The translations under genes were made by a program, and so were the position numbers. This document shows positions 46,105-57,312 of a stretch of DNA of 64,000 bases, piece by piece (within the stretch, counting starts at the first letter, position 1; the number at the start of each line of letters is the position of its first letter). The DNA comes from Theristus sp. LFF4_11 (Eukaryota; Nematoda; Chromadorea; Monhysterida; Xyalidae), in contig JASANC010004703.1 in assembly GCA_030248135.1 (NCBI GenBank), positions 1-64,000 of the forward strand, written 5' to 3'. Under the pieces are notes generated by a model, which was not told the origin of the DNA, did no database searches, and saw only the letters and a list, made by a program, of their open reading frames with translations.

Positions 46105-47122
46105 TTTTTTCTCAGTGAAGTCTTGTCTGCAATAAATATTATGAATTCGATCACTAACCAACATGCTGCGCTGCGCTGGACTGCCATTCATTTGTTGACT
46201 GTTCTTGCCTCCTGGTCTTTTCGGTTTCGGCAAATAAAGCCACGTGTGCTTTGTCCATATGAAATTTTGCTGATGTAAGTTGTTTTTTATGTTTGTTGTT
46301 GTTCAGAAACCCAAAAAGCTTATAGCTGCAATAATCACAACATACGTGATTTTTGAAACGAAACTGAACGCTGAGAGCTGGGCAAGCTGTAGTTTTTTGG
46401 ACGGTTTAACACGCTAAGCCAGAGCGGGTGTGTGTCCCATTCTGTGTCACATCTATTATTTGGAGGCAACACTACTGAGCTGGCTATCGATTTTCTGGCT
46501 TAACTGCAAAAGTAAACATGTGCTGTTCACGTGTTTTTTTTTAATTAGGCGATAGAATTCCTCGAGGATTTTTGAATCTGTTACACCAATTTGCAGTTGA
46601 CCCATAAAATGAAACTTCAGAACTTTCATTGTTTACTTTTTCAAACAATTTTTAAAACTTTTTGAAAATACATGTAATGTCCACCACGGCGTCCTGTGTC
46701 GGAACACAAAGTACGGTAACTAATACAGTCGAGGGTGGTTTCGCCACTGACCGTTGATTGTTGTGAGAACATTTTCAGATGATTCCAAATGTTGCGAGCA
46801 CTCAGCAGACCACTGGTTGGACATCATTCTTTTTTGAACAGAGAATTCACAACCACGCACTCCTCATTCACATTTCACAGTTAAAAAAATATTTTGAGCC
46901 ACTTTTAATTTTGGGACACCGCGACGGACAGGACATCGGACTCCACTTCGGTCATTTTTAATTAGCAGAGTTTCGGTGTTCATATGATTTTATTTTTGCG
47001 GTGTGACATTTTGTGTGCAAACAAAGCAGAGTTTTGTGAAAAAATAATTACCGAAATAGCACAAATATAATGATTTTTTACTACGTTAGTAGACGTAAAG
47101 GAATGTTTGAGTGTACATGGCA
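46105..47122. other. Intergenic region
   Basis: About 1 kb of AT-rich sequence upstream of the SLC17-like gene and downstream of the polyQ ORF. No exon, RNA gene or repeat is recognised. It should contain the missing first SLC17 exon and its promoter. Confidence 0.4.
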
Positions 47123-47722
47123 TCATTTGGCATACGAGATCAGCATGTGGTTGCCGTGTCTGTGCACACTGTACACGTAGCACGGCAGCATTTTGCCCCA
47201 GAACGGCTGTGCGTCTGCTTCGTTCGGCATCGCCACGTAGTCGAGCGTGCGCACTTTTTCGGGCAGAACAATCAACATTGCGGCTTCGGCAGTGTTCAGC
47301 GGCAGCAGATTGTTGTTGTGATCGACGAACTGGTGCTGCACCGGTGGCGGCTTCGTCACGAGACAACAACGCTCGCCCAAGTTGTAGTACGCACAGAGCT
47401 CACGCTCAGCGCCGACTTCGCTGGTGTGCCGTGCGAACTCTGCCGGCCACGCAACGTGCAACTCTGGCAACTGCTGAGCGTGTGAACGATTGAGATGCTG
47501 ATATTGATGGTGATGATGATGCGTTGGCGACGCAACTACGGGACTCGGTTGGCGTAGGCGGTCACGGGCGCAGTGCAACCGTGCTGCATTGACACAGTGA
47601 CGCGACTCGGAACGGTGACGACGATTGGGGTGGGTGGTGCGGTTGGCACGATGCGGCCGTGCAAGCGGACGATGCGCCGCGTAGTGCTGCTGCTGCTGCT
47701 GCTGACGCTGAGCGGGGTGCAT
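47123..47722 (-). CDS. PolyQ/His-rich protein, hypothetical
   Basis: A 199-codon frame from ATG at 47722 (MHPAQRQQQQQQHYAAHRP). An acceptor-like TTTTGCAG lies just before it, so it may instead be a 3' exon of a longer gene. The first half is low complexity: a six-Gln run coded by CAG/CAA, Arg/Pro/His-rich sequence and a five-His run. The second half looks folded (ERELCAYYNLGERCCLVTKP, AEAAMLIVLPEKVRTLDYVA, KMLPCYVYSVHRHGNHMLIS). I recognise no family. The high GC and codon-like composition support coding. Confidence 0.5.
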   Translation of the reverse strand: MHPAQRQQQQQQHYAAHRPLARPHRANRTTHPNRRHRSESRHCVNAARLHCARDRLRQPSPVVASPTHHHHHQYQHLNRSHAQQLPELHVAWPAEFARHTSEVGAERELCAYYNLGERCCLVTKPPPVQHQFVDHNNNLLPLNTAEAAMLIVLPEKVRTLDYVAMPNEADAQPFWGKMLPCYVYSVHRHGNHMLISYAK

Positions 47723-48087
47723 GTCTGCAAAAGGAACACGCTCACGTACAAACAAGACACAAGAAGTCCGTCGTGAAGCTCAACAATTTGGTACCAGACT
47801 TCTGACTGACCGAAAGTCGTTTGCCATTGGTTATCTTAGCAATAACGGGTCCATTAGGTAAACGATGCCATTTAAGAATTCCTACCAAGTATTGTCAATT
47901 TCGGCGTTTTTTTTTGACCCGGTCCTATTAGAGGGACTCGGATCACTTTGCCAATTTTGAATTCTCGCGTCATGCATGAAACTGTTTACCTATCTATGCG
48001 CGCCTTGAGTCTTGAGGCCAAATAAAAAGATAGCCAAGAAGAGACGTTTCTTAGATCAAACCGTGTCACGGTATCAAAGATCTGATA
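47723..48087. other. Spacer before composite repeat
   Basis: About 365 bp. It begins with the probable upstream intron of the polyQ ORF and ends at the TA dinucleotide flanking the TIR element. Nothing else is recognised. Confidence 0.4.
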
Positions 48088-49163
48088 TTATCTAAAAATG
48101 CGGGAGACGCATATAAAAGGAGGAATATGGCTTTGTCTAAGCAGTGAGAGACTTGGCTCGACAACTCTTTTCAAGTCTCTGATGTGGTACACACGGATAC
48201 AAGTACATAAAAGCTATATTTTTGCGCCGCGTTTGTTTTACTGAAAAGTGTAAAAAGTTTTAAAATCATTTTTTAACTGTCCTTTCCAGTTTAGTCCGAA
48301 ATCACATCATGTGCGAAATTCTGTGCAAATTCTGTGCAGAACTTGTGTAAATCAAGAATCTGTAAATTCTGTGCAAAAACAAAAAAATCAGAGACTGCAA
48401 AACATTGTTTCATGTGGTTTTATCGTTGCTAACGTACGCATCGCTGTGTACACACCAGCATCAGTGACAAAAAGGTGTTATCTTCCGTTGATTTTCAGCC
48501 TTTTTACCAAACTCTAGTGGCAGGATAAACTGTCTGTCCCGTGAGTCCTTGCCTTTGCCACAGAAGGAGACCTTGCGTTCCCCAATGCCTCTGCGATACA
48601 CTTTGTCCTGGGCAAACCAGTATCAGCGATCTGAAGTCTGATCGTTGTTTTAGTGGTTTTAGTGGTCGCTAAATGCCCGAAATACCGCAAAAGTTTTAAT
48701 TGTCTACAAAGTATTATCTTTCTTATTAATCGTGACCCAATATGCGTTTGCACGCACAGATAGAGAAAATGTTTCATGGCTGCGCGGCAATTTTAAATGA
48801 GCAAAAACTTAACGTATTCTGACGACAGATTCGTGCAAGAAATTGAGAAAAAACCAGTCAGAATGTTTTTTCACTAAACAAAATTTATTTCAATTCATAT
48901 TCGAACTACGCTCTGGCGCGAAACATTTTTTCAGTGTGCGGCTTTTCCACACATCATTCAACATTACTAAGCCTCCTTCGTACGAAAAGATTATACATGT
49001 GCAACCGAAATAGTGAATAAACGGCGCAAAAATATGGCTCTTATGTACTTGTATCCGTGTGTACCACATCAGAGACTTGAAAAGAGTTGTCGAGCCAAGT
49101 CTCTCACTGCTTAGACAAAGCCATATTCCTCCTTTTATATGCGTCTCCCGCATTTTTAGATAA
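48088..49163. mobile_element. TIR element with about 140-bp inverted ends (copy 1)
   Basis: A 1076-bp element with long terminal inverted repeats (48088-48228 and 49022-49163), nearly identical to each other, beginning TTATCTAAAAATGCGGGAGA and including GCATATAAAAGGAGG and GTGGTACACACGGATACAAG. It is flanked by TA on both sides, as expected for a Tc1/mariner-type TA target duplication. The interior has no long open frame, so it is non-autonomous. It corresponds to 60794-61765 but lacks the SINE-like insert found there. Confidence 0.85.
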
Positions 49164-49249
49164 TATTCTGACTTTTAAATAAGTCCCGAAGGTCGAACCA
49201 AATTCACATCTCGTTGGTCACACATTCTTCTAAACCCCGGATACCTCAG

Positions 49250-50735
49250 AGTTTTCATTTTTCGTTTTTTGGGCCGATTTCGCCTATGCTATTTCTACGG
49301 CCGATTCGCTCGAAATCGTTACGATTCAGTATCTAGAGTTGCTCACAAAAAACCAACCCAAAATCCGGGATCAGTGCATTGAATTACTCTGGAAAACAAC
49401 CTTTTCTTGTTTTTCGTTTCTAGAACGATTTCGCTAACTTCAACGGCCGATTCGCCCGAAATCGTCACGATTCAGCATCCAGAGTTGCTCACATAAAAAA
49501 AACTAACCCAAAATTTGTGATCAGCGCATTGAATTACCCTGGAAAACAACCTTTTCTTGTTTCTCGTTTCTAGACCGATTTCGCCAACTTCCACGGCCGA
49601 TTCGCCCGAAATCGTCACGATTCAGCATCTAGAGTTGCTCACGTAAGAAAACTAACCCAAAATTCGTGATCAGCGCATTGAATTACCCTGGAAAACACCC
49701 TTTTCTTGTTTTTCGTTCCTGGACCGATTTCGCCAACTTCCACGGCCGATTCGCCCGAAATCGTCACGATTCAGCATCTAGAGTTGTTCACGTAAGAAAA
49801 CTATTCCAAAATTCGTGATCAGCGCATTGAATTACCCTGGAAAACCCCCTTTTCTTGTTTTTTGTTCCTGGACCGATTTCGCCAATTTCCACGGCCGACT
49901 CGCCCGAAATCGTCACGATTCAGCATCTAGAATTGCTCACGTAAGAAAACTAACCCAAAATTTGTGATCAGCGCATTGAATTACCCTGGAAAACACTTTT
50001 TTCTTGTTTTTCGTTCCTGGACCGATTTCGCCGATTTCCACGGCCGATTCGCCCGAAATCGTCACGATTCAGCATCTAGAGTTGCTCACGTAAGAAAACT
50101 AACTTAAAATTCGTGATCGGCGCATTGAATTACCCTGTAAAACACTCTTTTCTTGTTTTTCGTTCGTGGACCGATTTCGCCGATTTCCACGGCCGATTCG
50201 CCCGATATCGTCACGATTCGGCATCTAGAGTTGCTCACGTAAGAAAACTAACCCAAAATCCGTGATCAGCGGATTGAATTACCATAGAAAACACTCTTTT
50301 CTTGTTTTTCGTTCCTGGACCGATTTCGCCAACTTCCACGGCCGATTCGCCCGAAATCGTCACGATTCAGCATCTAGAGTTGCTCACGTAAGAAAACTAA
50401 CCCAAAATTCGTGATCAGCGCATTGAATTACCCTGGAAAACACTTTTTTCTTGTTTTTCGTTCCTGGACCGATTTCGCCGATTTCCACGGCCGATTCGCC
50501 CGAAATCGTCACGATTCAGCATCTAGAGTTGCTCACGTAAGAAAACTAACTTAAAATTCGTGATCGGCGCATTGAATTACCCTGGAAAACACCCTTTTCT
50601 TGTTTTTCGTTCGTGGACCGATTTCGCCGATTTCCACGGCCGATTCGCCCGATATCGTCACGATTCGGCATCTAGAGTTGCTCACGTAAGAAAACTAACC
50701 CGAAATCCGTGATCAGCGCATTGAATTCCTACGGA
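49250..50735. repeat. 149-bp satellite array 1 (about 10 units)
   Basis: The marker ATTCGCCCGAAATCGTCACG recurs at steps of 149-150 bp (near 49450, 49600, 49750, 49899, 50048, 50197, 50346, 50495 and 50644). Each unit also has GAATTACCCTGGAAAACAC, TTTCTTGTTTTTCGTTC and GTTGCTCACGTAAGAAAACT. The first unit is most diverged, and the last breaks off at GAATTCCTACGGACT. Variant sites repeat every third unit. Confidence 0.95.
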
Positions 50736-51430
50736 CTAAACATTTCTCCTATTTTTCGTAGCTCAGACAAAATTTGTAAGAGTGAAAAACTGATACCCAG
50801 TCAAAATGCTACCAACTTTAAAAAATGCACAATTTTGACCCCAAAAAATGCCCGGGCAAAAAAATAAACTAAATTTTCAGAATCTACGGATGAAATTACC
50901 CTAGGAAAAAATTTTGTTCAACTGTGAAAGTGTCCCAGCTAAAAACTGAAAGGGCGAACACTTAAAACCAGGTGAAAACCCTCCCAACAATTAAAAATGC
51001 CCAATTTTTTACCCAAAAACAGGGTCTGGGTAAAAAATTAACCCAATTTTCAAAATCTCCGGGTGGAATTACCCCAGGGAACATTTTTGTTCGACTGCGA
51101 AAGTGTCGCAGGTAAAAATTTAAAGGGCGAACACATGTTGATTACATACCAGAAAAAAAAAATACCAAGGAAAATAAGTAACATAAATTTCAGAATAGGT
51201 TTTTCGTGTCTACAGCGTATGAAAAATAGTCGGATAAAAATTTTTTCGCGGCTCCAAGCACAACTTTGGGTGTTCGTTTCGTGTGCACAGAACCAAGTTT
51301 GTGGCTTATACTATGCTCGCTGGACGCAGCGAGCAAATTTGAAAAAAGCGCGCGAGGGAATATTCAGCCATATAATGCGTGATGCGCTGTCCGCTCGCTG
51401 GCGCTCGCTCGCGCATCCGCATGATAAAAA
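50736..51430. repeat. Post-satellite tail of composite repeat
   Basis: The part 50736-50800 recurs after satellite array 2 (63930-64000), and 51160-51430 recurs at 1-275. In between lie two loosely related A-rich blocks (AAATGC(c)CAATTTT..ACCC, then AATTACCC(t/c)AGG). The end carries the hairpin GCTCGCTGGACGCAGCGAGC and a GCTCGC-rich palindromic end. This defines the 3' limit of the composite. Confidence 0.85.
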
Positions 51431-54400
51431 CTCGTAATCAAAGAAACGCTGATCGCGCAGCCGAGCCGAGCGCACTGTGATTTGTGCCAACGGCCTAGCT
51501 GCAGCCCACGACTGTTGCTCCCCCTGTTGCTGAAGCTGGCGCTCCGTTACGCCTGAACGAGCCGCATGATAACCATTTCATAAACAATTCAGATCTTTCT
51601 GCCTACAACTGAACAAACAGAAGCAGATTTGAAGTCAACTCACTGCAGGAAAAAGTGGAACTTTATCGTGTCCAGATCAGGCACAAGTTCAAAATGCCGG
51701 CAGGGGGACAAACAAGCGCTTCAAAACAATGCAGCGTTTATTAGATGATATAAACGACATATATGTACATGTAATTTTATGAATCACATTGAACAGCAAC
51801 GTCAGAGCTACAAAAGCTATGCACTCCCGAAACTGTGCTCATAGCGCCCGGAAAACGCCGGTTTTATTCTGAAACTGAGATGCAAAACGCATGATACAAA
51901 AACGTGCGTACATGACAGGCACGCAGTATGTCATGTGTCATATCATATCCCAATGGTGTGTTTGCCGCACACACACAAGCTGCCATCAAAAATATTCCCG
52001 GCGCAGCACGCAAATACAATGTAAAAGTGGTAAAACTCATTGCACAGAGATTTTGCCGGGAAACCGTTGAAGATTTGAAGAATCCTCTTGACGTTTGACG
52101 TTGCAAATTTGCAAAGTGAACAGCTTAAAAAATGTCGTTCGCTTCGTTGTAATTTTGTGCATGCAGCGTAACAGATAAAAACGCAATGATGAAAAAAGAT
52201 AAAGGGGAAATGTTGGCAGAAACACAATCGCATCAATCAAAAGTTGGGTTCAAAAGTAGAAAATAAAGAAACAGAGTGTTTAGCTAAAACGCAACAGCAT
52301 GATTGTCACTTGTACATACCTTTTGGACTGTATCTTCGGCTTATCAGTGCCGCTTTGGCCTCAAGTTATGATTTGAATAACCCTAAGACGGCTCATCGCT
52401 TCACTTCCTTCATCTGAAAACCAACGGCAAGTTTGTAAGTGAGCAAACAACAAGCAACGCGCGCTCGACTGAATGGATGGATTGCACGCGATGTGTGCTA
52501 TCATGAACAGACAAACAAAGATGCATGAAGCACGTTGTGTGCTTATTCGAATAAGAAATATGGTTATTGGTGCTGTAAGCGGCAGACACGCTGAAAGCAG
52601 ACTGCTCGAGCGTATGTTTGTCTTAGATTGGCACAATGACGCAGCGGCGCTTGACGCGCCTCACAAGCTCATTGCATGCTCTGTTCATGTTCGATTTTAT
52701 GTGCCATCTCTATTATGCGCGTATACAGTTTCAGTTTCTTCTTCAACGCATGCAAGCAAACGCAATTTTTTTCAATTGCAACTAAAAGGGTTTGTATTGT
52801 TTGGTGGCGTGCTGCTCTGCCATACGACGCTGTCAAAAAGCATTCAATGTGTAACGCTTCTTTTATAAAACGCAAAAGACTGTGCTGAATGCTGAAAATG
52901 TATTACGAGAGACAGTTGAACAAATCCATGTAGCACGCACGCGTAAAGATGATTGAGACGGCGAGAAAATTTGAGAGCGTTGAACTTTTAGTAAACTTGG
53001 AAAACACGATCAAAATGAGTTGCATAATGGCAGAACTGACCATGAGTGCTGGTGCTTCGACGCATTTTGGCACATGCGCTTGCTGATTTTGCTGTTAAAG
53101 TTGACAATTCGAATCGGACGTCAGGCAGGCACGTTGCTACCTTTTTCAGCTGTTAGCACATGGGCTTTAGGATCGTTCGATTATGTATGTTTTTTATGCT
53201 GCAAATAAAAAAGCTGAATTCTATGCACATAGTCAAATTAGAATGTACAGTCACCAAAGCCATTGAATTGAAGTGAGCCATAGCAGTCGGTGTCTTCTTG
53301 GTAATTAGTGGTAGGGATCAGCCAAACTGTTGACACAGACAGACGACATGGACATGTGGATTGATTGCAAACGCAAATTGATGCAACGATTGATGTGCTA
53401 GTCAGCACACGGGGCAATGCATCGGCTGTATGTACTATCAATTACACTGTATCATTTTATGGTCTCACTACAATTAGAATATACATTATAGCCTTTTGCA
53501 TGTGCAATGTTTGTTAAGAGCAAAACAATAAAGTTTGCCACAGATACAGATACAAAACATAACATTGTATAATTGGACTCAAATAAGCATACTATGTGCA
53601 GCATACACTGTAGGTTCAAGCCATCGAGGCTGCATCATTCAAAATCGTTGTTTTTTTTGTTGAGTTGTCCAGTACAACCATGCAAATCATTCATGCGGAA
53701 TTTTTGAACCTGACACTGGAAAATTCCCGTGAGGCTGGCGGGGCAGAAATACAGACGAAAATGAAGTTGTACATACTTTGTGGCGTGCTCTTTGAGCTTC
53801 TGTTAAGATACCCGCGCATGTGCAATTTCCTTTTTTGGACTGTCTAACTTTCCATTTTTGTACCCCCTTTCAGCACTATTAATTCAATTTCAAAAGCATT
53901 TTTGGTCTAAATGGCACAGAAAGTTGGCTTAACAAGTTAGTTATGTCTGAACTGATTTTTTTGTAGCGTAAAACAACGTTAATGCAAATTTGCGTCACTA
54001 AGTCGAGGACGTTTGCCGTTGTACACAAACTTTTGTGGCTTGGCAAACAAAATGAATTGAAGCTAATATGCAAGTACAAAAGCACACATACACTTTTAAT
54101 ACGAAACCTTCAGCAAAAAGCGTTTTTCGCTAAACACATTATGTAAATGAAACAAGCTGCGACTAGACCTTCAGCCTCTTTTATCTGAAAGATTCCACAG
54201 AAAAATTGCAATCCACAAAAAAAACCACTTGTGTATCTGTCACATCTGCTTGGAGATCAGGTGAGGCGAGAATTTCCATGCAAATCGACTTCGATATTTT
54301 CGTCAATCCTGTAAAACTTGGAAGAAATTGGATATTTTGATGAAAATTGTCCAGCCGTCGACCTAAAATGGCACCTGTTACCACGAGCGACAATCCGTGT

Positions 54401-54655
54401 CACTGTCAGGCACACTTTCCAACAACCAAGGACTATTTTGCCTGTTCGTCTTCCTTTGCACACAACTCCAGTTGCCTTGTAATCACAAAGTAGAAAATAT
54501 TTAATTTAAAAATTGTTGATGTGTCAACGCAACTGACATGCATCTTTTAGATTTTTCTCAACATTAATTTTTGAGTTTACTGTGAACAAAACTTTTAAAA
54601 TACTCGAGAGAGCAAGTGAGGAACAGCAAAAAAGGACAGTAGTAGAGTTTTGCAG
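51431..54655. other. Gene-poor spacer
   Basis: About 3.2 kb between the composite repeat and OST-alpha, AT-rich with only short open frames on both strands (longest about 130 codons at 52473-52868, without family signal). No repeat shared with other parts of the window. The last few hundred bases should hold the promoter and any 5' exon of OST-alpha. Confidence 0.4.
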
Positions 54656-57312
54656 CGCTTCAACCATGGATGGTTATGTTGACGAACAGCTGCATTGGCC
54701 TGTACGTGCTGATCGTTGTGCTGTTCGTGATACAGGTGCGCTGCATCCAAACGTACGTCAGCGACGCGCATCGTTCATCGATATTGCTCAGAATTGTCGC
54801 CGTTTTTCCGGTATGCGCCCTGAAAAACATCCATGCTGTGAGAAATTGTATTAAAATTGGTTTTGTACGCTGCTCACAAAATTGATTTCTCTGTGTTATT
54901 GCTCTGTCTGATGCGTCGCCAAACATGCAACGTTGTGCAGGTGTGTGGCGGCTGTGCAGTGATGGCCATGGTCGTGCCAGCCACGACGGTGCTCATGAAG
55001 ATCATCATACCCGCGTTAGTCTTCCAGCAGTTCTGTGTGAGAATCGCGACTTTTATTGTTGCGTGCTCAACAAAACCTGTTGCGCTGCTTCAAAAAAAGT
55101 TGCAAACAACGGTATTAGCCATGTATAAAATAATTAATGAATAAAGTTTCAAGAGAAAAAAGGTTTTTGTCAACGATCATACAGTTGCCATCGCCAGCCA
55201 TCCGCACATTTCTGTAGATTATTTGGCGTGCGTACGATCGCGGCCTGGACGATTCCGGCCTGGACGATCGCGGGCTGGGACGATCGCGGTCTACGAGTTT
55301 TTGAAGCTTGCCATTGTTTTTGTCGCACGCCACTGGTTATTTTGATCTTATTGTTGATACTCCGGCCGCGGTCGTCCAGGCGGCGATCTGTTGGGCCGCG
55401 GAAGTGCGTTATGCGTTGATTTCGTTTTTATTTCAGTTACCTAACGGACACGATGCAGGCGTTTGTGTCGCTAGTGTACAGTCTGTATGGCGGTCGCGAA
55501 GCGATGGCTGAGATCAGCATGGCAGCACACGTGCCCATACGAACGAATGTTGGCCTCTGCAAAAGCTGCACTTTCCTTCCACACTTCAAACCGACTGTGT
55601 TCGTGTTTTAGTTTTCAAGTTTCTTTTATGGTAAACCGACTGTGTTCGTGTTTTAGTTTTCAAGTTTCTTTTATAGTTTTTTCTTTAATGTTCCTTGGAG
55701 CGGTTGTTTTTCATGACATGAGCTAATACGGTTAAAAACTGATGGGGCATTGAAGCGAAGCCGCTCAGTTGTTGCAATGGCCTCTGTCATGATCATCGTG
55801 TTGGTTATGTTTGTTTCAGGAGTAACATTGGCCGATTAACAATGATCGTCTACCAAGCTGCGGTCTTTGATCTTCTGCTCACTGTCATCAACTTCGTTGG
55901 TCTTGCCAATGGTGTTGAATTCGAAGATGACTATCCGTGGATGAGAATATTGAAGATGGCATCGACAATGAGTGGCAACTGGGCCAACGCAATGCTCGCC
56001 GATCTGACGCATCAGGTGCGTGTGCTCTGCGAAGAAAACCTCACTTCGAAATCAGCTATCGAAACCTGCTCTCAAGGAGGCTATGGGGTGGGCGGGTATT
56101 AAGGTAGCTGCTGAAGTGGCTGCTAAAGTGGTCACCAGGGTGGCTACTAACGTGGCTGTGCCGGATAAATTTTGTGCGCATGAATTGGCCTTAAAGTGGT
56201 CACCAGGATGGCTACAAAGGTGGTTACTAACATGGCGACTAAAGTTACCGTCAACGTGGCTGCTATGAAAGTAACTCAGGGGGTTACTAAAGTAGCAAAT
56301 GAAATGACTACTAAAGAGCTAATAAAATGGCTACTAGGGTGGCCCCAAAATGGCCATGAAAGTGGCTATTAAAGTGGTAACTAGAGAGGCTACTAAAATA
56401 CTGCTACTAATGTTTCACACGTGAACGCGTTTTTAGTAGCCAGCCACTATATAGTAGCCATCTTATTATCTTGTTAGTCAAATTAGCAGTACTGTAGTGA
56501 AAGCGGTTTTGAGAAAAAAATTCATTCAATTTCAAAGAAACACACGTGCGATAAAGATATTTTATCAAAAGTTTCATGTTTTTCAAGGTAATAAAGCAAA
56601 AGTTCCGGTTGCCTCAAATGTTTCGAATAGCGCAAATCTTGTTGCTCGTTTTGAACATTCAAGAGGCTCTGTTTGGAATTCTGGGCACCGTTGGCGTGTT
56701 TGGCAATGAGGAGACAAACGATGTGCATGCCACTTTGCTCGCTTACGGTACGATATGGTGCATTGTACATGGTACATGCGTACACGGTGATAAAATTGTC
56801 AACTTTTAAAACGCTTCGATCTTGTGACCGCATTAAGGTCTTAAGCTGAAATTTGCACCACTTATGGTCATTTGTTCCTGTTCTGTAAAAATTTCATCCG
56901 AAAATATTAATTCTGTTAGGCCCAACGGCACTTTTATCTAAAATTTTACATTTTCACAGGGTTTACATTCCAACATCGGGATGCACCTCATCATAATTAT
57001 TCAAATTTTTTCCAACAGTATCATCACATCGTCTTTTGTTTCATTTTTTCCTTTATAACTTCAGTTGCGAGCGACATATTGCTAACCGTGGAATTGACCA
57101 TGTTATCGATTTTGGCTACGATCTATTTTCGACCGTCCAACTGTGCGCTTTTCGATCGCTACAAAAAGAATTCAAAAAACGGAAAAAGTCCAGAAATCAA
57201 AAAGAAAAACGAAGATACAAACCACAACAGCTCAAATGATCCTGGGAACTATCATGTGAATTGGATGAAGAGCAATTTGCAACACGACTACTCACCCCGA
57301 AGTAAAAATTAG
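54656..57312 (+). CDS. Organic solute transporter alpha (SLC51A/TMEM184 family)
   Basis: OST-alpha family proteins are seven-pass membrane proteins that move steroids, bile acids and related solutes, usually with a beta partner. Seven exons join in phase to about 355 residues: 54656-54810, 54941-55014, 55437-55598, 55820-56015, 56588-56764, 56960-57017 and 57065-57312. Family features are the first membrane helix (CIGLYVLIVVLFVIQVR), VSDAHRSSILLRIVAVFP, AMVVPATTVL, the Y-GG motif in LVYSLYGGREAM, a Cys-containing loop (VGLCKSCTFLPHFKP), YQAAVFDLLLTVINFVGL, a late helix (LTVELTMLSILATIYF) and a Lys/Asn-rich cytosolic tail. An upstream exon for the extracellular start is likely; without it an ATG at 54670 is available. 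The donor of exon 5 could be 56747 instead. A duplicated donor region, a CGATCG tandem repeat and a minisatellite lie in its introns. AATAAA is at about 57316. Confidence 0.82.
55228..55297. repeat. Short GC-rich tandem repeat in OST-alpha intron
   Basis: Four imperfect units built on GGCCTGGACGAT(c/t) with CGATCGCGG occur back to back, period 15-17 bp. They lie in the intron 55015-55436. Confidence 0.7.
55585..55680. repeat. 41-bp tandem duplication over an exon/intron border
   Basis: AACCGACTGTGTTCGTGTTT and the following TAGTTTTCAAGTTTCTTTTAT occur twice in a row. The first copy contains the donor used for OST-alpha exon 3 (after 55598); the second copy repeats the same donor sequence 41 bp on. 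Confidence 0.85.
56085..56465. repeat. Degenerate GGCTACTAAAGT minisatellite
   Basis: More than twenty loose copies of a 12-mer (GTGGCTACTAAAG and variants such as GTGGTCACCAGG) run through most of an OST-alpha intron, ending in reverse-strand forms (AGTAGCCAGCCACTA). Period 12 with frequent indels. Confidence 0.8.

Noticed and set aside
46027..46233. Candidate first exon of the SLC17-like gene (minus strand)
   Set aside because: No ATG in frame, overlaps the hairpin element, and no donor in the needed phase.
49250..50735. Regular repeats considered as a CRISPR array
   Set aside because: The whole 149-bp unit is repeated, with no unique spacers, in a eukaryotic setting.
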